A stretch of DNA of 64,000 bases from Haloferax massiliensis (GTDB lineage Archaea > Halobacteriota > Halobacteria > Halobacteriales > Haloferacaceae). Below the pieces are notes generated by a model, which was not told the DNA's origin, searched no databases, and saw only the letters and a list, made by a program, of their open reading frames with translations. The translations under genes and the position numbers were made by a program. This document shows positions 1-8,290 of this stretch, one piece after another; position 1 is the first letter of the stretch, and each line of letters opens with the position of its first letter. The stretch spans positions 447,364 to 511,363 of the forward strand of contig NZ_CSTE01000001.1 of NCBI RefSeq assembly GCF_001368915.1. Reading direction: 5' to 3'.

Positions 1-1159
1 TCTGGTCAGTCCACGCCAGCGTGGCGGTCACGAGGTCGAGTTCCCAGCCGCCCACCTTCGAGATGCGCTGGGTGCGTTCGAGGAAGTCGCGGCTCCGTTC
101 GAGTTCGTCCTCGCGGAGCTTCTGCTCGGAGAGGCTCTGGAAGACGATGACGTTCCGGTCGCCTTCGAGAGACGTGATGGAGAACCGAACCGGAACGAGT
201 TCGTCGTCGAGCCGGCGAATCGACACCTCGCCTTGCCACTTCCCGTCGGCTTCGAGCGCGGGCGGAATCGTCTCTCTGAGCCGTTCGAGTTCCGCCTCGT
301 CGTGGAGGTTGCCCCAGCCCGTCCCGAGCATCGCCTCGGTGTTCGGGTAGCCGCAGATGTCGGCCGCGGCCTCGTTGACGTACACGTGTCGGTCGTCCTC
401 CGTGATGGTGACCCCGGCGTCGACGGCGTCGACCGCGCCCTGGAACGCTTCGAGGTCGCGCTCTCGGCGGCACTCCGCCGTCACGTCTTCGACCGTCGAG
501 ATGAGTCGGTCCCGGCCCGATATCTCGGCGACGGTGAGGCTGACGCGAATCCAAACGGTGTCGCCGGCGGCGTTCTCGATGGGCCACGTGAAAACGGACC
601 CGCCCTCCTCGCGGGCGGTCTCGACCTCGTCGAAGGCGCGCTCGGCGTCGTAGCCGGGGACGTCCGCGGTCACGTGCGTCGGATTCGTGTCGATGACCGA
701 CGCGCGGTCGATGCCGAGGATATCCAGGTACTGTTGGTTGATGTCGACGAGTTCGAGCGTTTCGAGGTTTCGAACCGCGAGCCCGACGTTGACGGCCTCG
801 AAGAGCGCGCGGTGGTCGAGCGAGCCGACGGTGTTCCGGGCGGCGTCGTAGACGACGTGCCCGAGGTTGTCGAGGTCGTGTTCGTCGGGGACCGACCGCT
901 CGAACGAGACGAGCGGCACGCCGTCGACGCGGAGCTTCGAGACGAGCGGTCGCCCCTCCGAGTCGGTGGCCTCGGTCGAGACGACGAGGCAGTCGATGCG
1001 ACTTCGTTCGAGCACCGCGTGAACCGCGCCGGGGCTGTCGGCAGTCGAGACGCGGACCTCGGTCGTCGCGTCGCCGACCGCGGCGGGAAGCTCGGCGGCG
1101 AGACGCTCGCGAACGGCGGCGTCCTCGCTGACGACGAGGACGTGCAACCGACCAGGCAT
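1..1159 (-). CDS. Multi-PAS sensor protein (C-terminus beyond window)
   Basis: The gene starts at ATG 1159-1157 and stays open to the left edge, giving 386 visible residues. Residues 1-110 look like a degenerate response-receiver fold (MPGRLHVLVVSEDAAV at the start). A PAS domain follows at about 118-230, ending in the PAC-like STVEDVTAECRRERD. A second PAS lies at about 238-355, and a third begins at about 365 after a coiled linker. Haloarchaeal proteins of this layout usually end in a histidine kinase or a GAF plus Bat-type HTH; the deciding part is missing. It is probably a cytoplasmic signal sensor. The strong GC codon bias leaves open frames on both strands here, but only this frame gives recognisable domains. 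Confidence 0.85.
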   Translation of the reverse strand, partial: MPGRLHVLVVSEDAAVRERLAAELPAAVGDATTEVRVSTADSPGAVHAVLERSRIDCLVVSTEATDSEGRPLVSKLRVDGVPLVSFERSVPDEHDLDNLGHVVYDAARNTVGSLDHRALFEAVNVGLAVRNLETLELVDINQQYLDILGIDRASVIDTNPTHVTADVPGYDAERAFDEVETAREEGGSVFTWPIENAAGDTVWIRVSLTVAEISGRDRLISTVEDVTAECRRERDLEAFQGAVDAVDAGVTITEDDRHVYVNEAAADICGYPNTEAMLGTGWGNLHDEAELERLRETIPPALEADGKWQGEVSIRRLDDELVPVRFSITSLEGDRNVIVFQSLSEQKLREDELERSRDFLERTQRISKVGGWELDLVTATLAWTDQ

Positions 1160-1400
1160 ACCGGCGAAAAGGACAGCGGGGTTCAAGTATGAACCGGCAG
1201 CTGTCGGGAAAAAATCACGACCGGCTGTCCGAGCGAACGCCGTGTCCGACCGCGCCGAAGATTCTAACCTCCGGGCGGCGCAAAGCGTGGAAATCTAATC
1301 TTTGACGGCGTTGGAGTCGAAGGCTCGAAGCGACAATCGACCTAAACGTGGAGCGCGTACTGGTATCTATGGGGCGGCCACCGCCGCCTCGGTGAACACC

Positions 1401-1775
1401 ATGACGACGACAAACGACTCGACGCGACTCGCGGGCATCGTCCTGCTCGCGCTGGTCGCGCTGTTCGCGCTCCCCGCCCTCTTCGGGATGGCCGGCCTCG
1501 GCGGCGGCATGCCGATGGGGTGGGGCGGCGGCTGGATGCACGACACGTGGATGCACGGCGGGACCGGCGGGACCGTCCCGTGGTGGATGTGGGGGATGGG
1601 CCTCCTCGGCCAACTGCTCGTCCTCGCGGTGGTCGTCGCCGGCGGCGTCCTCCTGTTCCGCGCCCTGCGCGACGGGAGCGACAGCGCGCTCGACGAACTC
1701 CGCCGGGCCTACGCCCGCGGCGACATCGACGACGAGGAGTTCGACCGCCGCCGCGAGCGACTCGAACGCGACTGA
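1401..1775 (+). CDS. SHOCT-domain membrane protein
   Basis: A 124-residue protein. I chose the ATG at 1401 because the upstream in-frame extension from 1302 is basic and unlike a membrane protein N-terminus. The first membrane helix is at about residues 9-30 (rich in Leu, Val and Ala). A Gly/Met/Trp/His-rich stretch follows (about 31-60, with GGGWMHDTWMHGG), then a second helix at about 63-88. The C-terminal 30 residues (LDELRRAYARGDIDDEEFDR) form a clear SHOCT domain, a short motif with unknown molecular role often found on small membrane proteins. The His/Met-rich loop could bind metal, but that is only a guess. Confidence 0.8.
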   Translation: MTTTNDSTRLAGIVLLALVALFALPALFGMAGLGGGMPMGWGGGWMHDTWMHGGTGGTVPWWMWGMGLLGQLLVLAVVVAGGVLLFRALRDGSDSALDELRRAYARGDIDDEEFDRRRERLERD

Positions 1776-1884
1776 CGCGTCGGAAACCGAGACAGTCAGA
1801 ACGTTGCAGGCGAAACGAAGGGCTTCGACCGGGGGCTATCGCGGGGGTCCTCCCGGGAACCGGACGCGCGCCGACCGCAACGAC

Positions 1885-1908
1885 TATATTTATTTAGGCC
1901 AACCTAAA
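1885..1908 (+). promoter_or_regulatory. AT-rich promoter with TTTAGG/CCTAAA dyad
   Basis: An AT-rich block (tatatttattta, about 1885-1896) in very GC-rich DNA looks like a TATA/BRE region. It overlaps a perfect 6-bp dyad, TTTAGG-N4-CCTAAA, at 1893-1908, just before the ATG at 1912. The half-sites resemble operators bound by DtxR/SirR-type metal-dependent repressors. The repressor assignment is inference. Confidence 0.5.
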
Positions 1909-1911
1909 AGT

Positions 1912-2058
1912 ATGAGTTCGGATTCGTCCGGTGGGAAGCTCCGCTCGTTCGTCGGTCGCTTCGGCTCGCGGCGGACCCGCCTCCGCGTGTCCGCGTGCGT
2001 CGCCGCGAGTCGGTCGATAGCGGTGCCCGACGACGACGACGCCGACGACCGCGTCTGA
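1912..2058 (+). CDS. Small Arg-rich protein (48 aa), unknown function
   Basis: This short gene directly follows the promoter-like block and dyad at 1885-1908, and its ATG is three bases past the dyad, as expected for a leaderless haloarchaeal transcript. The protein begins MSSDSSGGKLRSFVGRF, has a basic middle (SRRTRLRVSACVAASR) and an acidic tail (PDDDDADDRV). I recognise no domain. Its promoter position argues for a real gene, but its size and GC-rich surroundings make chance possible. It is separated from the convergent beta-CASP gene by about 60 bases. A longer start at 1804 would run through the promoter and is unlikely. Confidence 0.45.
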   Translation: MSSDSSGGKLRSFVGRFGSRRTRLRVSACVAASRSIAVPDDDDADDRV

Positions 2059-2119
2059 GCGTCGAGGGCCGGTGCTCCGTCAGCCGCCGCGGGGCGATTC
2101 GCCCCGACCGCCGCGCGGC

Positions 2120-3352
2120 TCAGACCTCGACCGTCGCCCCGATTGCGGGAGCCGCGGCCTCGTAGCCGTCGGCGCGTAGCTCCTCGGCGAACGCCGCACA
2201 GCGGTCGCCGTGGTTCACGAACACCGGCGCGTCGCGGTAGTCGTCGAGGAACGACAGGAGCCCGTGTCGGTCGGCGTGGGCGGAGAAGTCGTACATCTCG
2301 GCGCGGGCGGCCACCGGGACGACGCCGCCGTTGAGTTCGCAGCGGCCGCGTTCGACCAGTTCCCTGCCCGGCGTCCCCTCTACCTGATAGCCGGTGAGAC
2401 AGATTTTGTTCGTCGGGTCGCCCCGTATCTCGGGGATGTACGTCATCGCCGGGCCGCCGGAGAGCATCCCGCTCGTCGTCACGATGACCGAGTTCTGCCG
2501 AGCGATGCGCTTTCGCTGGCCGTCCCGGCCCGAGACGATTCGGGCGTTCGACTTCGCCCGCTTGAGCGCCGCCGCGTCGCGGACGTAGTCGGGGTGGTTT
2601 CCGAGCATCTTCAGCACGCGTATTCCCATGCCGTCGACGTAGCAGTCGATGTCGTGGGCGTCGAGCACCATGAGAATCTCCTGCGTCCGGCCGATGGCGA
2701 ACGCGGGGACGACGACGGTGCCGCCCTCCCAGACGGTCGTCCGCACCGATTCGACGAAGCGCTCCTCGACGGTCGCGCGGTCGTCGTGTTCCACGTCGGA
2801 GTACGTTGATTCGCAGATGACCACGTCGGCGTCGGGGCGGTCGGTCGTGCCCGAAACCAACCGCTGGTCGTCGGTGTGGAAGTCGGCGGTGTACAGCAGG
2901 CGCGTCTCGCCGTCGTCGACGAGGACGTGGGCGCTGCCGGGGATGTGGCCCGCGTTGTAGAACGTGACCTCGTGGCCGGCGGCCTCGAACGCCTCGCCGT
3001 AGTCGTGGTGTGCCGACTGCTGGGTCATCCGCCGGACGTGCGTCTCGGTGAACGGGCAGTTGTAGCTCCCGCCGTGGAGTTTGAGCGTGTCGCGCGCGAG
3101 GGTCCGGGCGAGTTCGTCGGTCGGCGGCGTCCAGTGGACCGCCGGCCAGTCGTCGCCCGACAGGAGCGAGGGGACCGTCCCGACGTGGTCGAGGTGGCCG
3201 TGGGAGACGACGACGGCGTCGGGGTCCACGGAGCCGACGGGGAACTGCGGGGGGTTCCCGGTCAGCATCCCGTAGTCGACCAGCAGCGAGTCGTTGACGA
3301 GAATCGCGCTGCGCCCGACCTCCTCGGCCCCGCCGAGGAACTGGAGTTTCAT
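2120..3352 (-). CDS. Metallo-beta-lactamase/beta-CASP family nuclease
   Basis: A 410-residue protein of the beta-CASP branch of metallo-beta-lactamases (archaeal CPSF/RNase J-like), expected to cut or trim RNA in the cytoplasm using two zinc ions. The catalytic motif HGHLDHVG lies at residues 51-58. A second His region (LYTADFH), a beta-CASP core with FAIGRTQEILMVLD and a C-terminal MYDFSAHADRHG follow, and the protein closes with a NHGDRC motif. The N-terminal MKLQFLGGAEEVGRSA is typical of the family. Length is normal for the single-domain form without KH domains. The exact RNA target cannot be read from sequence. Confidence 0.92.
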   Translation of the reverse strand: MKLQFLGGAEEVGRSAILVNDSLLVDYGMLTGNPPQFPVGSVDPDAVVVSHGHLDHVGTVPSLLSGDDWPAVHWTPPTDELARTLARDTLKLHGGSYNCPFTETHVRRMTQQSAHHDYGEAFEAAGHEVTFYNAGHIPGSAHVLVDDGETRLLYTADFHTDDQRLVSGTTDRPDADVVICESTYSDVEHDDRATVEERFVESVRTTVWEGGTVVVPAFAIGRTQEILMVLDAHDIDCYVDGMGIRVLKMLGNHPDYVRDAAALKRAKSNARIVSGRDGQRKRIARQNSVIVTTSGMLSGGPAMTYIPEIRGDPTNKICLTGYQVEGTPGRELVERGRCELNGGVVPVAARAEMYDFSAHADRHGLLSFLDDYRDAPVFVNHGDRCAAFAEELRADGYEAAAPAIGATVEV

Positions 3353-3453
3353 TGCCGGCAGTACCGACCGGAGGGGCTTTTGCTCGTCGGTCCGGCCGGG
3401 CCGACGGACTCGCGGGCTCGACGCTTTTCAGGCCGGCCGCCGTCTCCCGAGGC

Positions 3454-3834
3454 GTGACCGGCTCCGACCCTGACTCCGACGCCGACGGCGACCTCGAATC
3501 CGACGCCGAACCCGACCGCGGCGACCTCGACCGACTGGTGACGACGCTCCACGACCGCCTCGCCGCGACGGCGACCCGGCCCGTCCGCGAGGACGCGAGC
3601 CGATGGCTCGGCGAGGCGGAGGCGGTCGCGGGCGACCTCGCGGTCGGCCCGCTCCCGGACGACGAGGTGGTCCGGACGCGACTCGGCCACGTCGAACGCC
3701 TGCTGTCGAACGTCGACGGAACCGAAGACGAACCGGCGGACGAACACGTGGCATCGGCGCGGGCGGCGCTGGCCGACGCGCTGGCGGCGCTCGGTGGGGA
3801 TGACGGTGGGAGCGACGACGACAGAACCGGGTGA
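3454..3834 (+). CDS. Acidic haloarchaeal conserved protein, unknown function
   Basis: A 126-residue acidic protein, probably starting at GTG 3454; the in-frame upstream extension overlaps the divergent nuclease gene and is unlike a haloarchaeal N-terminus. After an Asp-rich leader it has a helical region (LDRLVTTLHDRLAATATRPV, then EDASRWLGEAEAVAGDLA), a second helix around RTRLGHVERLLSNV and a terminal ARAALADALAAL helix. This resembles a small helical family seen only in haloarchaea (I believe DUF8152). There is no signal peptide, membrane segment or catalytic motif. Confidence 0.7.
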   Translation: MTGSDPDSDADGDLESDAEPDRGDLDRLVTTLHDRLAATATRPVREDASRWLGEAEAVAGDLAVGPLPDDEVVRTRLGHVERLLSNVDGTEDEPADEHVASARAALADALAALGGDDGGSDDDRTG

Positions 3835-3920
3835 GCGGCTCGACGAGAGAGACGAGAACGGAGAGAGACGAAGCGGGGACGCGGGGGGACCGAGAGAGAC
3901 GCGCGTGCCGACCGGCGGCC

Positions 3921-5153
3921 TCAGTCCGAGAACCAGTCTCGCGCGGTGGACGCGAGGATAGAGAGGTCTTCGAACTTGAGCATGCGGAACATGGCGAGCG
4001 GACTGCCGCCGTTCGCGGCGTCCAACTGCTCGTTCGGGAGGCGATGGAGGTCTTCGAGCAGTTTGTCGTAGCGCTCGTTGGAGGCGCGGTAGAGCATCTC
4101 CGTCATGAACAGCCGGTTTTTCACCTTCGGCGCGACCCGCTCGTGCCACAGCTGGTCGTAGACGGCGAGCTCGGACGCCGAGGTGTCGCGGTCGGAGTTG
4201 GTGAGCGCGCGGTCGGCGGTCGCGGCCGCGACCCGGCCCGAGCGCATGCACTTGTCGATGCCCTCGCCCCACAGCGGGTCGACGGTCGGGACCGTGTCAC
4301 CGATGGCCATGAAGTTGTCCGTGCTCATGCGACCCGGCAGTTGGATGTGCGCGGAGCCGCGGTGCTGTTTGCCCGCGATGCGCTCCGCGTTCGCGAAGCG
4401 CGGGTCGGACTCGGTCCAGTACTGGAGGTAGTCGTCGATGGTGTAGCCCGACTTGGCGTTGTGGCGGTGCCCCTCGTTTTGGATGTAGCAGACGCCGACC
4501 TTCGCGGTGTCGCCGCCGGTGTGGAATATCCACGAGTAGCCGCCGGGCGCGATGTCGTGGTCGAGCCGAAGCATCATCGCGTCGGTGAGGTCGCCGTAGC
4601 CGTCGGGCGCGAGGTCCATGCCCTCGAACTCGTACTCGATGCCGATGGCCTGCTTCTCGCGGCGGAGGTCGCAGACGTCGAGGGCCTTGGCGAGCGGCGC
4701 GCTCGGGCCGGTGGCGTCGATGACGATGTCGGCGTACACCTCCTCGTCGCCGTTGTAGCGGACGCCGACGATTTCGCCGCCCTCCATGACGGGTTTGGAG
4801 ACGCGTGCGTCGAACAAGTACTCCGCGCCGTCGGCCTCCGCCTCGTCGACGAGCCAGTTCTTGAAGTCGGCGAATTCGAGGACCGCACCGGGCTGATGCC
4901 GGTGGTAGTGGTTGTTCGGGGACTCCAGGACGACGTCGTCGGTGAAGTTCATCACGACCTCGTCGGGGATGTTGAACGAGGCCATCGTCGACGGGAACGT
5001 CCCGGCGGTCGATTTGTTGCTCCTGGAGGGGAACTCGTCTTCGGACTCGGTTTCGAGGACGCACACGTCGTAGTCTCGGGCGGCGAGGTCTCGTGCCGCC
5101 TGTCCACCTGCGGGACCCGCGCCCGCGATAATCACGTCGTAGTTGTCTGTCAT
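3921..5153 (-). CDS. Geranylgeranyl reductase family flavoprotein
   Basis: A 410-residue FAD-dependent oxidoreductase. The ATG at 5153 places the FAD-binding motif (DVIIAGAGPAGGQAARDLAA) right at the N-terminus, as the family requires; an upstream in-frame start adds 20 unlikely residues. IVIDATGPSAPLAKAL and FMAIGDTVPTVDPLWGEG are the second and third flavin-binding signatures of the geranylgeranyl reductase/p-hydroxybenzoate hydroxylase group. Archaeal members saturate isoprenoid chains of membrane lipids or of menaquinone. Which lipid this one reduces is not visible. It is transcribed alone. Confidence 0.9.
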   Translation of the reverse strand: MTDNYDVIIAGAGPAGGQAARDLAARDYDVCVLETESEDEFPSRSNKSTAGTFPSTMASFNIPDEVVMNFTDDVVLESPNNHYHRHQPGAVLEFADFKNWLVDEAEADGAEYLFDARVSKPVMEGGEIVGVRYNGDEEVYADIVIDATGPSAPLAKALDVCDLRREKQAIGIEYEFEGMDLAPDGYGDLTDAMMLRLDHDIAPGGYSWIFHTGGDTAKVGVCYIQNEGHRHNAKSGYTIDDYLQYWTESDPRFANAERIAGKQHRGSAHIQLPGRMSTDNFMAIGDTVPTVDPLWGEGIDKCMRSGRVAAATADRALTNSDRDTSASELAVYDQLWHERVAPKVKNRLFMTEMLYRASNERYDKLLEDLHRLPNEQLDAANGGSPLAMFRMLKFEDLSILASTARDWFSD

Positions 5154-5390
5154 TGTAGAGTAGGCATCACCGGTAGGGTTGGTCGTACGCGTTACACACC
5201 TCTTCTGTAACAAGCGTGTAATCTGCTTTGGTTTTGAACGGGGGAAAACGCGGGTCGCTCGGCGGGTTCTGACCGCTCAGAAGCGACAGATATCCCCGGG
5301 AGGCTGCGGGCGAGCGGGGAGCGTGCCGCGCCGCCGGAGCGCGGCGAAACCGACGACCGACAGGGCCGCAAAGCGGGCGGAGGGCGACGC

Positions 5391-5702
5391 TCAGGCTTTC
5401 GGGATGCGGCGAACTTGGAACTCGCGGTAGCCGCCGTAGGCGGCTTCGAGCGCCCCGAGCCACCAGTTCCAGCGCGTCGCGGGGCCGCCCTCGGGCGCGT
5501 CGCGCATGTTGCGCACGATTTCGTCGCCCGTGAGCGGCGCGCCGCGGTCGGCCTCGGCCTGCCCCGAGTCGGCGAGGTCGCGGGCCTGCCGGGCGACGAC
5601 ACGGCGTTCGGCGTCGGTGCCGCCGAACTCGGCGAGCGCGTCGCGGAACGACTCCTCGTCGAACGCGGGGTGGGCGTCGCCGTGCCTGTCGGTGGGAATC
5701 AC
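5391..5702 (-). CDS. Conserved small haloarchaeal protein, unknown function
   Basis: A 103-residue soluble protein, convergent with nothing and about 240 bases from the flavoprotein. It starts MIPTDRHGDAHPAFDEESFRDA and contains an acidic, helical middle (AERRVVARQARDLADSGQAE) and a Trp/Tyr-rich end (TRWNWWLGALEAAYGGY). Codon use fits the host, with acidic bias as expected for a halophile. No domain recognised. The paired aromatic residues suggest a compact fold rather than a chance reading frame. Confidence 0.7.
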   Translation of the reverse strand: MIPTDRHGDAHPAFDEESFRDALAEFGGTDAERRVVARQARDLADSGQAEADRGAPLTGDEIVRNMRDAPEGGPATRWNWWLGALEAAYGGYREFQVRRIPKA

Positions 5703-5807
5703 GACAACGTCTACGCGGGCCGTACCAAAGAAGGACTCGGCCGATTCGGGGTGGTCAAGACCGGCGGTTTCGGAAGCGCGCGCCCGACGCGCGACGCGGT
5801 GACCGCG

Positions 5808-6938
5808 CTACGCCCACCACTCGCTCCGCCGCTCTCCGTACGTCGCGTTCCGGAACGGTTCGGGCTTGTCGTCGTCGGCCTCCGCGCCGAGGTAGTGGGC
5901 GGTCCAGTAGCCGACGTGCCAGCCGACGGCCTCGGTGTCGAGGTCGACGAGGACGACCCGATACTCGCCGTAGGTCTCTAAGGCGTCGTCGCCGTCGGGG
6001 TCGTAGCCGCCGGCGATGGCACAGGAGGCCGCGCCCGCGGCGCACGGCGAGGTGTCCGCGAAGGAGATGCGCACCTCGGCGTCCGCCGGGTCGTCCACGT
6101 AGGTGTAGGTGAGGTTGTCGGGCATCCCCGGCGCGCCGTCTTCGAAGTAGTCGAGGGCGTGGCGAATCTGCTCGCGGGCCGCGTCGGGGTCCGAGGCGTT
6201 CGCGTCGTCGACGTAGACCGTGAAGTTCGGGTCGTCCCACGGGAACGCCTTCTCGGTCGCGTTCGTCTGCGGGAGCGTGTAGAGGATACCCGTGGCGTTC
6301 ATCAGCTCCGCGGGCTCGTCGCCGTGAGCGAGTCCGAGGGTGTGACCGAGTTCGTGTTTGACGATGTTCACCGTCGAGTCGTCGCCGTATCCGGTGCGGA
6401 TGTAGACGGTTTCGGGGCGGTCGATCTGTCGCGCGTCGGTGAGATACGGCGCGCAGCCGGCCGCGTCGTCCTGTCCGCTGCACTCCGGGACGGTGTCGGT
6501 AAAGCGGACCACGACGTCCGGGTCGCGGGCGTCGGCGTCGACCTCGTAGTCGACTTCGTACCCGAGGTAGCGCGAGTCGTTCACCTCCCAGTACGCCGTC
6601 GCCTCGCTCACGAACGCGGCGTAGTCGCGGTCGTCGTCGGGCGCTTCGACGGCGACCACGACGGGGTCGGACCCCCACGGCCCGTATCCGGACGCGGGCG
6701 TGAACGTCGTTGTCGGTTCGGACGTCGGCGACGCGGTGGGCGTGGCGGTCGCGGTCGCGGTCGTGGGGGGAGGCGAAGTCGCCGGTGTCGCGGTCGCAGC
6801 GGTCGCCGAGTCGGTGGTCGAGGGCGAGGCCGCGGACGTGGCGGTCGTCGCTGTCGTCGCGTCGTTTCCGGTCGGCACCGGCGCGGCACAGCCGGCGAGG
6901 ACGACGAGCGCCGCGACGAGGAGAGTCGAACCGCGCAT
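5808..6938 (-). CDS. Secreted lipoprotein metalloprotease (matrixin-like)
   Basis: A 376-residue predicted lipoprotein. From ATG 6938 it has a signal peptide ending in the lipobox VVLAGC (Cys 17), then a Thr/Ser/Ala-rich linker of about 60 residues, typical of haloarchaeal lipoproteins and likely glycosylated. A metzincin zinc site, HELGHTLGLAH (about residues 195-205), with downstream DEPAELM matches matrixin-type (M10) peptidases. The domain before it is acidic with several Tyr-rich strands. A second half (about 260-376) carries another Cys-containing, protease-like repeat without HExxH. It is probably anchored outside the cell and acts on secreted or cell-surface proteins. Confidence 0.88.
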   Translation of the reverse strand: MRGSTLLVAALVVLAGCAAPVPTGNDATTATTATSAASPSTTDSATAATATPATSPPPTTATATATPTASPTSEPTTTFTPASGYGPWGSDPVVVAVEAPDDDRDYAAFVSEATAYWEVNDSRYLGYEVDYEVDADARDPDVVVRFTDTVPECSGQDDAAGCAPYLTDARQIDRPETVYIRTGYGDDSTVNIVKHELGHTLGLAHGDEPAELMNATGILYTLPQTNATEKAFPWDDPNFTVYVDDANASDPDAAREQIRHALDYFEDGAPGMPDNLTYTYVDDPADAEVRISFADTSPCAAGAASCAIAGGYDPDGDDALETYGEYRVVLVDLDTEAVGWHVGYWTAHYLGAEADDDKPEPFRNATYGERRSEWWA

Positions 6939-7021
6939 ACCGAGACTGCGGTGGCGGACGGTCAAGAGCGTTTCCCGACGCGGCGACCGACGGAGCGGTC
7001 GCTCGGGGTTCGAAAGCGGCT

Positions 7022-7459
7022 GAGAGGAGTAAGCCCCCTTCTGTTCGTCCCAGCATTCGGCTCAGCGTCCGCGTCCTTCTCGGGGCGAGCCCCGAGGGCA
7101 CGACGGGCGAACCCGACGCGCCGTCCGAACTACCTTCGCGGCGCGGACTTGCACCGGTGAGGATTCGCCGTTCCATCCGTTCTCGACCGTCGGCGATGGC
7201 GGAAGCCATCTCTCCCTCTGCGGGTTAACTCCCTCCCCTTACGGGTCGGTTCGCTCGCGGACGGTGAAACCGTCCGCGCCGGCGACGGCGTGGCCGTCGC
7301 GCGCGCATCATCGGTCGGGTCGAGCGGTCTCGTTTCTGTTCCAGCGCCAGCCGTCTCCGACTCCGGGCTTGCGCCCGGTCACCCGTTCGGACGGTGGGGG
7401 GACTTTCCTCATGCCCGTCTCGGGCACGGGAACTGGGCTCTCTCTGCCGACCTACCCTA
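7022..7459 (-). ncRNA. rnpB: RNase P RNA
   Basis: The minus strand carries the conserved elements of archaeal RNase P RNA. The universal CR-I sequence GAGGAAAGTCCCCCCACC starts near 7410. The 3' CR-V partner ACAGAAGGGGGCTTACTCC ends near 7026, and its GGGGG can pair with the CCCCC of CR-I to form P4. In between lie GCAAG-type loops and GGTGCAAGTCC (near 7150), and several long GC hairpins. The length of about 435 nt fits the type A archaeal RNA. A TTAT-centred box near 7475 (minus strand) sits at promoter distance. The RNA is the catalytic subunit that trims tRNA 5' leaders. Both ends are estimated to about 10 nt. Open frames across it are not genes. Confidence 0.9.
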
Positions 7460-7598
7460 GTCCGGTCGGTCGGATAAGCGGTTCGATTAACCGGGTCCTA
7501 CCGGAGTTTAGCCGCACGTTATATCGCAACGAAACCACATAACAGCGGGATAACATTCGAGGGAAGCGTTGAAGTCACCACAGGACTTGAATGGTAGT

Positions 7599-8201
7599 AT
7601 GTCCGAGGCGCAGACCGTACACCTCACCTACGATGATGGGGCGCGGGCGGTCGAACTAGCGCGGGAATCGGTCGAATCGTACGTTCTTCACGGACAGAGA
7701 GAACAACCGGGCAGCATGCGCGACGCGTTTTACGCCCGAACCGGGGCGTTCGTTCGCATCAAGTCGACACGGGGGCGGGGTCGACTTCGGGGCTGTGCGG
7801 GCGCGTATCGGGGGAAAGACCAACTCGGTCATGCGATCGTCGACGCGGCGATAAAGGCCGCCTCGGGCGACTCGTGCCAGACCGAAATCGAAGCGCCCGA
7901 ACTCCCGAATCTGAACATCTCTGTTTGTATCGTCAACAATTACACGCTGACTAACGACCCAGTCGCAGACATCGAACTCGGCACCCACGGAATCGCCATC
8001 GACGCCGGCGGCACCCACGGCTGGATGTACCCGACGCTGCCCGTCGAACTCGGCTGGTCGAAAGAGGAGTTCCTCACGAACGCCTGCCGCAAAGCCGGCC
8101 TGTCGCCGCTGGCGTGGCAGGACGACGACACGATGATTACCCTGTTCGAAGGGCAGGTCTTCCGCGAGCGCGACGACGGCGGGAGCGTCGAAGCGCTGTA
8201 A
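7599..8201 (+). CDS. AMMECR1-domain protein
   Basis: A 200-residue protein of the AMMECR1 family, a conserved fold found from archaea to humans whose biochemical role is still unclear. The ATG at 7599 is preferred; an in-frame start 30 bases upstream has little support. Family hallmarks are visible: the RGRLRGCAGAYRGKDQLGHA segment (canonical RGCIG-like motif), LNISVCIVNN, GTHGIAIDAGGTHGWMYP and LPVELGWSKEEFL. Length matches the archaeal single-domain form. It stands alone between rnpB, transcribed away from it, and the convergent pncB gene. Confidence 0.93.
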   Translation: MSEAQTVHLTYDDGARAVELARESVESYVLHGQREQPGSMRDAFYARTGAFVRIKSTRGRGRLRGCAGAYRGKDQLGHAIVDAAIKAASGDSCQTEIEAPELPNLNISVCIVNNYTLTNDPVADIELGTHGIAIDAGGTHGWMYPTLPVELGWSKEEFLTNACRKAGLSPLAWQDDDTMITLFEGQVFRERDDGGSVEAL

Positions 8202-8290
8202 GTCGTCGCGGCGACGACTCGACTCCTTGGGGGGAGAGAACCGAACTGACGAGCGACGGCCCCGAGCGCCGCCGCAGAACGAGAACGCGC

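Noticed and set aside
233-1192. Plus-strand 319-residue open frame at the left edge
   Set aside because: The complementary strand encodes a clear PAS-domain protein; the plus frame has no domain and shows the Val/Asp pattern of a shadow frame.
5755-7209. Long minus-strand open frame over the metalloprotease and RNase P RNA
   Set aside because: It is antisense-frame noise rich in Arg and crosses the conserved RNase P RNA elements.
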